From: Micromonospora sp. PLK6-60
Lineage (GTDB): Bacteria; Actinomycetota; Actinomycetes; Mycobacteriales; Micromonosporaceae
Assembly: GCF_019890675.1 (NCBI RefSeq)
Contig: NZ_JAIOAA010000008.1
Location: 213,649 to 277,648, forward strand
DNA: 64,000 bases
Reading direction: 5' to 3'
This document shows positions 24,488-32,576 of this stretch, piece after piece. The position numbers were made by a program, and so were the translations under genes. Under the pieces are notes generated by a model, which worked only from the letters and a program-made list of their open reading frames with translations, searched no databases and was not told the DNA's origin. The number at the start of each line of letters is the position of its first letter. Position 1 is the first letter of the stretch.

Positions 24488-26011
24488 ATGACGACCTCCC
24501 CCATCGAGCGAGCGGCCGACTCGTTCGCGGCGGAACTCGCCCGGCACCGCACCGGTCGCGGCCTGACCAAGAAGCAACTGGCCACCCTGATGGGCTTCGA
24601 CCCGTCCTACGTCAGCCACGTCGAGGGGCGCCGGCACCGCCCCACCGAGGACTTCGCCCGGCGGGCCGAGGCCGTCCTGGAGGCCAGCGGCGCGATCTGG
24701 CAGCGCTTCCGGGAGTACGACGAACTCCGGCACGCCCGGTCCGCCCTGCCGCACCGGGAGCCCCCGGCACCCGGGCAGTGGATGCCCCCCGGGACCGGCC
24801 TCATCGTCGAGCGGGAACAGGCGTCGCTGCGCTACGCCGACGAGGCATACCACTGCGTCATCCGGCGGGAGCTCTACAACGCCGGCACCGAGCCGGTCAC
24901 CCGCTACCTGGTCCGGGTCGCCGTCGACCGCTACCCCAACGACCCGGGCCGCTCCAACCGGCACCACCGGGAGCACCCGCTCACCTTCGCCGAGCTGCAA
25001 TTGCGCGCATACCGGGAGGACGGCGGCGAGCGGGAGCCGATGCACTGGCGGGCCAAGCACGACCGGGACGCGTTCAAGGAGATCTGGCTCCTGTTCGAGA
25101 ACGCCGACGAGCGCTTCCCGCTCTATCCCGGCGACCGCGCCACCATCGAATACGCGTACCAGGTCGGCCGGGAGAAGTGGGGACCCTGGTTCCAGCGCGC
25201 CGTACGGGTGCCGACCCGGCGGCTGGAGGTCTGGCTGGACCTGCCCGTGGAGGCGGACCCGCAGGTGTGGGGGGTGGAGACCTCGCTGTCGGCGGAGGAG
25301 GGACCACTGCGTACCCCGCTGGTGCGGCGGGTGGAGGGCGACCGCGCGGTCTTCGAATGGGCCACCGACGACCCGCCGCTGAACGCCCGCTACCGGATGC
25401 AGTGGCGGTTCCGGGGCCGGCGGGTCGACGCCGACCCGGCCCGGCGGCCCGCCGTCGCCCGGCCCAGCGACCGGATGCGCGCCCTCGGCGTCGTCCAGCG
25501 CGGCGCCGACCTGCTGCGCCAGCCGGCCCGGCAGTTCGACCTGCCCCGCGACGAGCGGACCGCCCGGGAGGTGGTCGATCGGCTGGCCGCCACGCTGGAC
25601 CGGCTGGACGAACTGCACCCGTTCAGCAAGGGCGTCGGCATCGCCGCGCCACAGCTCGGCCTGGGCTGGTCCGCCGCGGTGGTCCGGCCGCCGGACCGCA
25701 CGGTCGAGCCGGTGGTGCTGCTCAACCCGCGGGTGGTCGACGCCGCCGGGGACACCGACGAGCAGTACGAGGGCTGCCTCTCCTTCTTCGACCACCGTGG
25801 CCTGGTGCCCCGGCCGCTGCGGATCGACGTGGAGCACGCCCAGTGGGACGGCAGCCGGGTGATCACCGCCTTCGAGTACGCGATGGCGCGCCTGGTGGCC
25901 CACGAGATCGACCACCTGGAGGGGCGGCTGTACACCGAGCGGATGGCGCCCGGCGTGCCACTGGTCCCCGTCGAGGAATACCGGGAGACCGGCAACCCCT
26001 GGCGGTACTGA
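24488..26011 (+). CDS. XRE-type HTH fused to a peptide-deformylase-like domain
   Basis: A 507-residue fusion. Residues 10-70 form an XRE helix-turn-helix (RTGRGLTKKQLATLMGFDPS, YVSHVEGRRHRP). Residues about 85-310 form a beta-rich middle region (VIRRELYNAGTEPVTRYLVR, ERFPLYPGDRATIEYAYQVG) of unknown family. Residues about 330-500 carry all three deformylase motifs: GVGIAAPQLG, EGCLSF and HEIDHLEG, including the metal-binding Cys and two His. Normal deformylases are about 170-200 residues and stand alone. ATG 24488 follows GAGGAAG. A DNA-binding enzyme or sensor role is inferred, not shown. Confidence 0.87.
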   Translation: MTTSPIERAADSFAAELARHRTGRGLTKKQLATLMGFDPSYVSHVEGRRHRPTEDFARRAEAVLEASGAIWQRFREYDELRHARSALPHREPPAPGQWMPPGTGLIVEREQASLRYADEAYHCVIRRELYNAGTEPVTRYLVRVAVDRYPNDPGRSNRHHREHPLTFAELQLRAYREDGGEREPMHWRAKHDRDAFKEIWLLFENADERFPLYPGDRATIEYAYQVGREKWGPWFQRAVRVPTRRLEVWLDLPVEADPQVWGVETSLSAEEGPLRTPLVRRVEGDRAVFEWATDDPPLNARYRMQWRFRGRRVDADPARRPAVARPSDRMRALGVVQRGADLLRQPARQFDLPRDERTAREVVDRLAATLDRLDELHPFSKGVGIAAPQLGLGWSAAVVRPPDRTVEPVVLLNPRVVDAAGDTDEQYEGCLSFFDHRGLVPRPLRIDVEHAQWDGSRVITAFEYAMARLVAHEIDHLEGRLYTERMAPGVPLVPVEEYRETGNPWRY

Positions 26012-26023
26012 CCGCCGAGGGGA

Positions 26024-26063
26024 CCGGGCCGCGTGCCCCAGGGGGCGGGGGCACGCGGCCCGG
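26024..26063. terminator. Bidirectional hairpin between convergent genes
   Basis: A 16-pair perfect stem (26024-26039 with 26048-26063), arm CCGGGCCGCGTGCCCC, between the HTH-deformylase and globin-reductase stops. Confidence 0.8.
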
Positions 26064-26081
26064 CTGGGGGGAGGAAAGTCG

Positions 26082-27200
26082 TCAGACGACACCGAACGTG
26101 TCGTAGCGGATGTGCTGCGGGGGGACCTGGTCCTCGGCGAGCGCCCGCAGGGTGGCCCGGACCATCCGGGTGGAGCCCGACACGTAGCAGTCGTGCGCGG
26201 TCCACGGCCCGTACCGGGTGACCACCTCGGAGATGTCCCCCTGCTCACCCTCGAAGTCCGGGTCCTCGCTGCACGCCGGGGTGACCGACAGCCACGGGTG
26301 GGTCTCCACCAGCTCCTGGAGGCCGGGGAGCGCGTACAGGTCCGCCGGGCGGCGGGCGCCGTAGAAGATGTGCACCCAGCGGGTGCGGTTGACCTTGGTC
26401 AGCTCCTCGACGAGCGCCTTGATCGGGGCGAGCCCGACGCCGCCGGCCACGCAGAGGATGTCCCGGGTGGACGTGGTGTCCAGGGTCATCGACCCCATCG
26501 GCGCGGCCAGCCGCAGCAGGTCCCCCGGCCGGGTCCGGCGGACCAGCGCGCCGGACACCCAACCGGCCCCCTCCGGCGTACGGACGTGGAACTCCAGCAC
26601 GTTGTCGTCGTTCGGGGCGTTCGCCACCGAGTAGGTGCGCCACACCCGGGGGTGGTACCGGGGCACCTCCAGGCTGACGTACTGGCCGGCCCGGAAGGGC
26701 AGCGGGTGCTGGAGGGCGCGGACGGTCAGCACGGCGGTGTCCGGGCCGCGCCGCTCGTGGGTGAGCACCTCGGCGTGCCAGAACGGCGGGTTGTCGTCGG
26801 CCTCCGCGCCGGCCAGCATCTTCGCCGTGATCGCCTGGTACGCCTCCCGCCACGCCTGGTCGTACTCCAGGTTCCAGCCGTCGCGGGCGGTGTCGCGCAG
26901 CGCGTCCAGCAGGGCCAGGCCCATGGTCTCGTAGTGCGCCGCGTCGACGTGGTACTTCCGGTGGTCGCGGCCGAGCGCGCGCAGGTACTCGTCGAAGCTC
27001 TCCGGGTCGTCCACCGTCTGGGTGGCGGTGACGATCGCCTCCAGGATGCGATCCCCCTGGCCGGCCATCTGCACCGGGAAGAGCTGCCGCAGGCTCGGGT
27101 CGAGGAGGAACATCCGGGCGTAGAAGTGCTCGCTCAGCCGGTCCCGGTGCTCCTCCACCAGGGCCCAGCTCTCCTTCAGCAGCCGTGCGAAGTTCTCCAC
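26082..27200 (-). CDS. Globin-ferredoxin reductase fusion (flavohemoprotein-like)
   Basis: A 372-residue protein. Globin domain at about 1-135 with proximal haem ligand in GRDHRKYHVDAAHY. FAD-binding domain (FRAGQYVSLEVPRY, VWRTYSVANAP) and NAD-binding domain (CVAGGVGLAPIKALVEEL, CYVSGSTRMVRATL), ending in YDTFGVV. This is the layout of flavohemoglobins, which oxidise nitric oxide to nitrate or deliver electrons to haem. GTG 27200 has AGGAG nine bases upstream; in-frame sequence continues further up, so a longer start cannot be excluded. Confidence 0.87.
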   Translation of the reverse strand: MENFARLLKESWALVEEHRDRLSEHFYARMFLLDPSLRQLFPVQMAGQGDRILEAIVTATQTVDDPESFDEYLRALGRDHRKYHVDAAHYETMGLALLDALRDTARDGWNLEYDQAWREAYQAITAKMLAGAEADDNPPFWHAEVLTHERRGPDTAVLTVRALQHPLPFRAGQYVSLEVPRYHPRVWRTYSVANAPNDDNVLEFHVRTPEGAGWVSGALVRRTRPGDLLRLAAPMGSMTLDTTSTRDILCVAGGVGLAPIKALVEELTKVNRTRWVHIFYGARRPADLYALPGLQELVETHPWLSVTPACSEDPDFEGEQGDISEVVTRYGPWTAHDCYVSGSTRMVRATLRALAEDQVPPQHIRYDTFGVV

Positions 27201-27344
27201 CGGGGTTCGCTCCTTCGGGGACTGCGGATCGGACGCCCATAGAATGTCCACGGAGCGTGCGCACCGGTCGCACAGAGTGTGCGACCGCCTCACATCGCCG
27301 CTCCGGTCGTGCCGGCGGGCCGTCCGGTCGGGCAGAGTGGTGCC

Positions 27345-28115
27345 GTGACCGTTGAGCTCACCCGCCCGGTGTCCCGCCGGACCCTGGGCACCGAGACGCT
27401 GCTGGTGCTCGGGTTGTCGCTCGGGCAGTCCGCGGTCTACGCGACCGTGTCGATCATCGCCAAGCTGACCGCCGAGGGGCCGCTGTCCAAGCAGACCGCC
27501 TCGCTGAACACCTCCCAGTCGGCCCGGCCGTACCTGGACCTGACGTACCAGCTGCTCGGCATCTGCTTCGCGCTGCTGCCGGTGCTGCTCGCCGTACACC
27601 TGCTGGCCCGGGATCCCGGCGACCCGGCGCGGACGCTCGGCGTCGACAGGCGGCGGCCCGGGTCCGACCTGGCCCGCGGCGCCGGGCTGGCCGCGCTGAT
27701 CGGCCTGCCCGGCCTGGCGCTGTTCTGGGCGGCGGCGCAGCTCGGCGTCAACGCCACCCTGGTCCCGGCCGCCCTGCCGGACCTCTGGTGGGCGGTGCCG
27801 GTGCTCCTGCTGGCCGCCGTGCAGAACGCCGTCCTGGAGGAGGTGATCGTGGTCGGCTACCTGGTCACCCGGCTGCGCCAGCTCCAGTGGCGGCTCGCCG
27901 CGGTCATCGCGGCCAGCGCCCTGCTACGCGGCTCCTACCACCTCTACCAGGGCTTCGGCGCGTTCGTCGGCAACGCCGTGATGGGCGTGATCTTCAGCCT
28001 CTTCTATCTGCGGACCCGCCGGGTGGCCCCGCTGATCGTCGCGCACACCCTGCTCGACGTGGTCGCCTTCGTCGGCTACTCGCTGCTGCCCAAGGAATGG
28101 TTCAGCTGGCTCTGA
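27345..28115 (+). CDS. CPBP-family intramembrane glutamic protease (CAAX protease-like)
   Basis: A 256-residue protein with about seven membrane segments. CPBP motifs: LEEVIVVGYLVTRL (tandem Glu), GSYHLYQG (His) and IVAHTLLDVV (second His). Such proteins cut or process membrane-linked peptides, or act in bacteriocin immunity. GTG 27345 is chosen because earlier codons are not hydrophobic or conserved-looking. The end overlaps the convergent gene by 40 bases. Confidence 0.87.
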   Translation: MTVELTRPVSRRTLGTETLLVLGLSLGQSAVYATVSIIAKLTAEGPLSKQTASLNTSQSARPYLDLTYQLLGICFALLPVLLAVHLLARDPGDPARTLGVDRRRPGSDLARGAGLAALIGLPGLALFWAAAQLGVNATLVPAALPDLWWAVPVLLLAAVQNAVLEEVIVVGYLVTRLRQLQWRLAAVIAASALLRGSYHLYQGFGAFVGNAVMGVIFSLFYLRTRRVAPLIVAHTLLDVVAFVGYSLLPKEWFSWL

Positions 28116-29665
28116 CCGGACCCCGCGCCCGGTGCTGAGCAGCCCGGCGCCGGCCGGTAGGCCCAGATCGCCCGCGCCGCCAGCCGTTCGGCGGCCGCCG
28201 CGTCCCCGGCCGCCGCGGCGAGCACCGCGGCCCCCGGCAGCAGCCGGGACGCCAGCCGCAACGCCAGCCAACCGGCCGCCTGCGCGCTCAGCGGCAGGGC
28301 CAGCCGCCACGCCGCCTCCGTCGGCGTCCGCGGCCCGTCGGCGGCCCGGGCCGCCGCCAACGCCGCCCGGGCGCTCGGCGCGTCCGGATGCACCCGGGTC
28401 AGCACCAGCAACTCCACCGCCCGCTCCGGATCGGCCGGGTCCCGGCCGTACGCCGCCGCCAGCCGCAGCACCAAATTCGCCTGGGTCCAGAGCACCGTCG
28501 CCAGCTCGGCCACCGGCGCGAACAGCCCGGCCACCGCCGCGCCCGCCCCACCCATCCCGGCCAGCCGCACGTACCGCCGGCTGGCCAGCCGGGCCAGCGC
28601 GTCCGGGGCCGCCGCCGGGTACGCCGCCCGCCGCCGCTCGGCCCAGTCGCGGGCGCGCGGCCCGAGCGCCTCGACCGCCGCCAGCGCGAGCAGCTCCGGC
28701 GCGAGGCCGGGCTGCTCGCGCAGCCGCGCGGTCAGCGCCGCCAGATCCAGTTCCCGGGTACGCCCCGACGCGGGCTCCGGTTGGCGCGTCCCGGTTGCTG
28801 CTTCCGAACCGGCGAGGGCCGGCTCACCCGCCGGGCTGGCTGCCTTTCCCGGGGTGCTCGGTTCGGTCGGGGTGGCTGCTTCCGCCCGAGTGGCCGTCTG
28901 CGCCGGGGTGGTCAGTTCCTCCGGGGTGCCGGGCCCGGCCGGTGCGGTCCTCGTCGCGGAGGTGGCCTTCCGGACCGGTGCGGCCTTCTTCGGCGCGACC
29001 GCCTTGCGGGCCCGGGGCACCCGCTTGGCGGGGGTGGGCCGCTCCGTGGCTTGCGGGTCGGGGACGGCAGCGGCGTCAGCGGGAAGGGTGGCTGGTTCGG
29101 TGTCCGGCCGGGCCGGGACGACAGCGGCCGGCGGGACATCGGATCCGGGTCGGTCCGTCGCCGGCGGCGCTTCTTCCGTCGAACCGTGTCCAGGGTCACC
29201 GGCTCCGGTGCTCGACTCGCTCGCCGGTGCGGTAAGCCGTTCGGCGGCCGACTTCCGGGGCCGGGTAGCCCGCTCTGCCGGTGCCCGCCGGGTCGCCGCC
29301 TTCGGCGCCTGCTCCGTCGCGTCCGGCCGCGTCTGCTCCGCTGCCTGCGCTCGCGTCTGGGTGCTGTTATCGGCGGACTGCTCCGGCCGCTGGGCGTCCG
29401 GGGCCGGTGCCGGCTGCTGCCGCACGGCCTGGGGACCGGGGACGCCTGCGGCGGCCGGATCCGGCGGCTGGAAGAGGACGTTCGGCGCCGCATTGGCCCG
29501 TGGTGTCCGCTTCGTCGGGCTCGCCCCCTGGGCGGTCGACGCCCCGTCGACCGTCTCCGGTCCGGCGGGCGTCGGCGGGGTGAAGGTCGCCTTCGGCAGC
29601 CGGCCGCGCCGGGAACGCGGGGCGGGCTCGGGGCGCGGCGGGTTGCTGGGCGGCTGCTCCTGCAT
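28076..29665 (-). CDS. Large protein with disordered Pro/Ala-rich half and helical EcsC-like domain
   Basis: 529 residues. The first about 300 are rich in Pro, Ala, Thr, Arg and Glu with RKSAAERL-like and PKKAAPVRK patches, probably disordered and partly basic. The C-terminal 220 are helical with small-residue stretches (LAGMGGAGAAVAGLFAPVAEL, LPGAAVLAAAAGDAAAAERL) resembling EcsC-family proteins; this match is tentative. A TAGGCT box eight bases before ATG 29665 supports the start. Nothing indicates its function. Confidence 0.7.
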   Translation of the reverse strand: MQEQPPSNPPRPEPAPRSRRGRLPKATFTPPTPAGPETVDGASTAQGASPTKRTPRANAAPNVLFQPPDPAAAGVPGPQAVRQQPAPAPDAQRPEQSADNSTQTRAQAAEQTRPDATEQAPKAATRRAPAERATRPRKSAAERLTAPASESSTGAGDPGHGSTEEAPPATDRPGSDVPPAAVVPARPDTEPATLPADAAAVPDPQATERPTPAKRVPRARKAVAPKKAAPVRKATSATRTAPAGPGTPEELTTPAQTATRAEAATPTEPSTPGKAASPAGEPALAGSEAATGTRQPEPASGRTRELDLAALTARLREQPGLAPELLALAAVEALGPRARDWAERRRAAYPAAAPDALARLASRRYVRLAGMGGAGAAVAGLFAPVAELATVLWTQANLVLRLAAAYGRDPADPERAVELLVLTRVHPDAPSARAALAAARAADGPRTPTEAAWRLALPLSAQAAGWLALRLASRLLPGAAVLAAAAGDAAAAERLAARAIWAYRPAPGCSAPGAGSGQSQLNHSLGSSE

Positions 29666-29821
29666 ATCGACGAAGCCTAGTCTTGAACCCGCCGCGGCAC
29701 AGCGTGGGAAACGCGGGGTCCCGACCTCGGCGGGGCATCCTCCGTGCCGGGTCGATAGTCGTTTTGCTCCCGACCGGGCCGTACCTGTATCCTCGGGCGC
29801 GGTGGCCTCACGGGTCGCCAG

Positions 29822-29912
29822 GGAGACTTCGCCTAGTCTGGTCTATGGCGCCGCACTGCTAATGCGGTTGGGGTTTTAAAGCCCCTCCCGGGTTCGAATC
29901 CCGGAGTCTCCG
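29822..29912 (+). tRNA. tRNA-Ser (anticodon GCT)
   Basis: A 91-nt cloverleaf. Acceptor GGAGACT/AGTCTCC; anticodon stem CCGCA/TGCGG with loop CTGCTAA giving GCT; long serine variable arm; T-loop GGTTCGAATCC. Confidence 0.96.
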
Positions 29913-29947
29913 CGCGAAAGCCGGGTGTGTAGACTGGCCGAGCACGA

Positions 29948-30020
29948 GCGCCCGTAGCTCAATGGATAGAGCATCTGACTACGGATCAGAAGGTTAGGGG
30001 TTCGAGTCCCTTCGGGCGCA
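29948..30020 (+). tRNA. tRNA-Arg (anticodon ACG), island integration site
   Basis: A 73-nt cloverleaf. Acceptor GCGCCCG/CGGGCGC; anticodon stem TCTGA/TCAGA with loop CTACGGA giving ACG. Its 3' part, from 29979, is repeated at 36041 and 40052, which marks it as the attachment site of the following island. Confidence 0.96.
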
Positions 30021-30023
30021 CAG
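29979..30023 (+). repeat. att repeat, left copy (inside tRNA-Arg)
   Basis: Starts CTACGGATCAGAAGGTTAGG and ends GGGCGCACAG. Identical over 45 bases to 36041-36085. Confidence 0.9.
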
Positions 30024-30033
30024 AGCACGAGAG

Positions 30034-30069
30034 AGCCCCCGACCAGCCGGAACGGCAGGGTCGGGGGTT
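30034..30069 (+). terminator. Rho-independent-like terminator after tRNA-Arg
   Basis: AGCCCCCGACC pairs with GGTCGGGGGTT, then TCTTTCG. Confidence 0.75.
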
Positions 30070-30104
30070 CTTTCGTATTCGCTGTGATGTGTGCGTGGAC
30101 GTCC

Positions 30105-30128
30105 GTGGGAGCCACGCTGGGAGCCACG
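30105..30128. repeat. Tandem 12-bp arm-type repeats, left end
   Basis: GTGGGAGCCACG then CTGGGAGCCACG. The same unit pair recurs at 35912-35936 near the right end of the segment. Position next to att and an integrase relic suggests integrase or excisionase arm binding sites. Confidence 0.6.
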
Positions 30129-30133
30129 TGCCC

Positions 30134-30307
30134 TCACTGCCCGAACAGCGCACGGGACATGGCCTCCGCAGCCGAACGCCGGTCGCCTTCCATCAGGTGC
30201 CCGTACACATCCTTGGTGATCGCAATTGAGGTGTGCCCCAGCACTTCCGAAACGACGTGCAGCGGGGTGCCCTGAGCCAGCATCAGCGAGGCCCCGGAAT
30301 GACGGAG
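30134..30307 (-). pseudogene. int: Tyrosine integrase, C-terminal relic
   Basis: The last 57 codons of a phage-type integrase remain: LRHSGASLMLAQG (catalytic Arg and His), SEVLGHTSIAITKDVYGHL (His and nucleophilic Tyr) and a family-typical end, SRALFGQ. Upstream sequence no longer encodes integrase and instead holds the start of a divergent gene, so about 300 N-terminal residues are lost. Its location beside the att copy in tRNA-Arg fits the enzyme that once inserted the element. Confidence 0.88.
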
Positions 30308-30778
30308 CTCCAGCCGGCGTACCTGGAGCCCAGCGAGCACGACACGGTGGCGAAGTTCTTGGCCGGCGAGCCGGAGCCCCCGACGGAGGTTCCCGGTCTT
30401 GCCGCCTGGTTCGAGCAGATCACGGCGTTGAAGCAGCAGGGCAAGCGGATCGAACGCGTGCGGGTACACGACGACCCGCCGACCGATTACCAGCGGTGGG
30501 AGCGCTGGATCGGCCGGTGGAACGTGGAAGCCGGCGAGGAGATCCACTACCTGACGCGGGCGAGAGCGCATGAGATCGGCTTGCTGCCCGCAGCCGGCGA
30601 CGTCGACTGGTGGTTGCTGGATTCCAGCCGACTGATCATGATGCGGTTCGACCAGGTCGGCCACCGGATCAGCAACGAACTGGTGACGGACCCGGCGACC
30701 GTGGTGCAGGCGTGTGCGTGGCGGGACCTGGCAGTCCACTACGCCGCTCCGACCAACGCGCGGAGCGCAGCCGCCTAG
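30299..30778 (+). CDS. DUF6879-family protein, possibly N-terminally truncated
   Basis: A 159-residue protein. The family core is clear: KQQGKRIERVRVHDDPPTDY, YQRWERWIGRWNVEAGEEI, and DWWLLDSSRLIMMRFDQVG. Relatives usually carry a longer, different N-terminus, and here the first codons overlap the integrase relic antisense, so the 5' end may have been replaced by deletion. DUF6879 genes often sit next to WhiJ-like XRE regulators, as here. The molecular function is unknown. Confidence 0.7.
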   Translation: MTELQPAYLEPSEHDTVAKFLAGEPEPPTEVPGLAAWFEQITALKQQGKRIERVRVHDDPPTDYQRWERWIGRWNVEAGEEIHYLTRARAHEIGLLPAAGDVDWWLLDSSRLIMMRFDQVGHRISNELVTDPATVVQACAWRDLAVHYAAPTNARSAAA

Positions 30779-30795
30779 CACGAGGAAGTCAAGCG

Positions 30796-31641
30796 ATGAA
30801 CCCGATCGAAGAGTGGCTGACCCAGCCCGAAGGACTGGCCGATCGCCTGCGTGCCCTGCGCACGCAGACCGGCCTGTCCGGCAAGCAGCTCGCCGACGCG
30901 AACGGCTGGGCACCGTCGAAGGTCTCCCGACTGGAGAACGGCCGGCAGATGCCGGCGCCCGCCGACCTGTACGCGTGGGCACGCGCCTGCGGTGCCGACG
31001 ACACCGCCGCTCAAGACCTGTTGCGGATGCTCGGCGAGGTCCAGGCCGCGCACCGCAGCTTCCGCCGCCGGATGCGTCAAGGCCAAGCCGCCGTTCAGGA
31101 CAGCTACAACCAGCTTGTCGCCGAATCGCGCCTGATCCGGCACTTCGAAACCGTGTACGTACCCGGGCTACTTCAGACCGCCGACTACGCCCGCCGCGTC
31201 CTCACCGAGATGGTCGAGCTACACAACCTCGACATCGTCGACGTGGACGCCGCGGTAGCCACCCGGATGCAGCGCCAGCACCTGCTGTACGACACCAGCA
31301 AGCGTTTCGAGTTCCTACTAGCCGAGCCCGTACTGCGGTGGCTGCTGTGCTCGCCCGAGGTCATGCGCGGCCAACTCGACCGGCTGCAAACTGTGGTTGG
31401 CGTACCGAACATCCGCTTCGGCATCCTGCCGCTCGGCGTCCCGCTCGCCACCACCCCGCAAAACTCCTTCTAGATGTACGACGACGTCGCCATCGTGGAG
31501 ACCTTCGTCGGCGAGACCACCCACCGCGACGACGAAGCTGCCGCGTACGCCAAGGCCATCGAACGACTCTGGAACGAAGCCATCACCGGAGAAGACGCCC
31601 GCAGACTCATCGTCCGCGCGGCCCATGACCTCCAGGACTAG
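30796..31641 (+). pseudogene. XRE/DUF5753 (WhiJ-like) regulator interrupted by an in-frame TAG
   Basis: XRE helix-turn-helix at residues 10-70 (TGLSGKQLADANGWAPSKVS), then a DUF5753 domain (HFETVYVPGLLQTADYARRV). TAG 31471-31473 stops translation after TPQNSF, yet the same frame goes on with family-typical sequence (MYDDVAIVETFVGETTHRDD, AAYAKAIERLWNEA) to TAG 31639-31641. I read this as a nonsense mutation that removes the last 55 residues, though readthrough is possible. ATG 30796 follows GAGGAAG. It is in line with the DUF6879 gene. Confidence 0.85.
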
Positions 31642-32576
31642 GAGGACATCGTGAATTCTGCCGTCACTTCCGGACCTTCCCACGTGACGTCAGTTCTCGC
31701 CAGGGTAGTTCTCGCTGAGGCTTTTTTACCGTGCCCGACCACAGCGAATTCGATGTTCAAGGCCAGTTCATCGAACTGCTCAAACTCAGGCGGACAATTC
31801 AGTTCTCTGCTGTCGAAGTCGAGATGCAGTCGACCAGGGCCGGTGCAATAGATGCCATCATGGCGGAACTCGATTCCACGCGATCCTTTTAGCTCGCGCG
31901 ATTTGTAGGGAAGGTTCACTTCCGTGATTGCGTGAACTTGGCGGTTCTCGCCGAGCACCGCAATTGACGCCTGATGTATAGGCAGAAATGCCAAGTCAGG
32001 ACCAAGGTGCTCAAAGAACAGGTCTACGTTCCCTGTCAGACTTGCTCGTCCCGAGCGGAAGTAAGAAAGGTTGGCGTCGAGAATCGTGATCGTCGGGAGG
32101 CCAACTGTGGGCAGGAGAAGGCGCAACAGTTCGTGGCGTTTCGCACTCCTAGTCCTAGTGCCTTCCCGCCATGGAACTTCCAACTCTGAATTACCACCGG
32201 TTGTCTTGACCAAATACGGTGACCGGTCGGTCTCGAAATGCAACCCGAGCACTCTGCCGTAACCCGTCTCGACGTAGGTGCTCGTCATTTCCGGGACAAC
32301 TGCGTCATTGAATCGGCTAACCATCTGCGCCCACCAATCGGCGAGGTCCAGAGAAGTGTCGAGAGGCTGAATCGCTCTAGAGTCCTCGTTCAGGCCAATA
32401 ATCCAGATTATCTCCTCTCCCATGGCGCTATTCGCTGCCCCGGCTAGTTGGCGCGCCTTGTCAGGACCGGGCAGCTTGCCTTTGCACTCAATCCGCTCGT
32501 CCTCGACCGAACGCCCACTCATAACGTCAGCAACGGCACTGACCACGATTGCCTCAATTAGTGCGCGCTTCGCCAC
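31638..32576 (-). CDS. AlbA_2 (Schlafen-like) domain protein
   Basis: A 312-residue protein. The N-terminal 140 residues resemble the AlbA_2/Schlafen domain: ERIECKGKLPGPDKARQLAG, AANSAMGEEIIWIIGLNED, where a Glu-x-Lys core and an ANS-GG-like turn are expected. The rest is beta-rich and unknown. Such proteins bind nucleic acids and some act in phage defence, so a defence role is possible. Codon use is much less GC3-biased than the core genes, indicating transfer. Its end overlaps the XRE gene stop. Confidence 0.6.
   Translation of the reverse strand: MAKRALIEAIVVSAVADVMSGRSVEDERIECKGKLPGPDKARQLAGAANSAMGEEIIWIIGLNEDSRAIQPLDTSLDLADWWAQMVSRFNDAVVPEMTSTYVETGYGRVLGLHFETDRSPYLVKTTGGNSELEVPWREGTRTRSAKRHELLRLLLPTVGLPTITILDANLSYFRSGRASLTGNVDLFFEHLGPDLAFLPIHQASIAVLGENRQVHAITEVNLPYKSRELKGSRGIEFRHDGIYCTGPGRLHLDFDSRELNCPPEFEQFDELALNIEFAVVGHGKKASARTTLARTDVTWEGPEVTAEFTMSS

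Noticed and set aside
31651..31851. A 66-codon plus-strand frame right after the XRE gene with a perfect ribosome binding site.
   Set aside because: After a few codons it is antisense to the AlbA_2-like gene and reads as random sequence; probably only the start of a lost gene remains.
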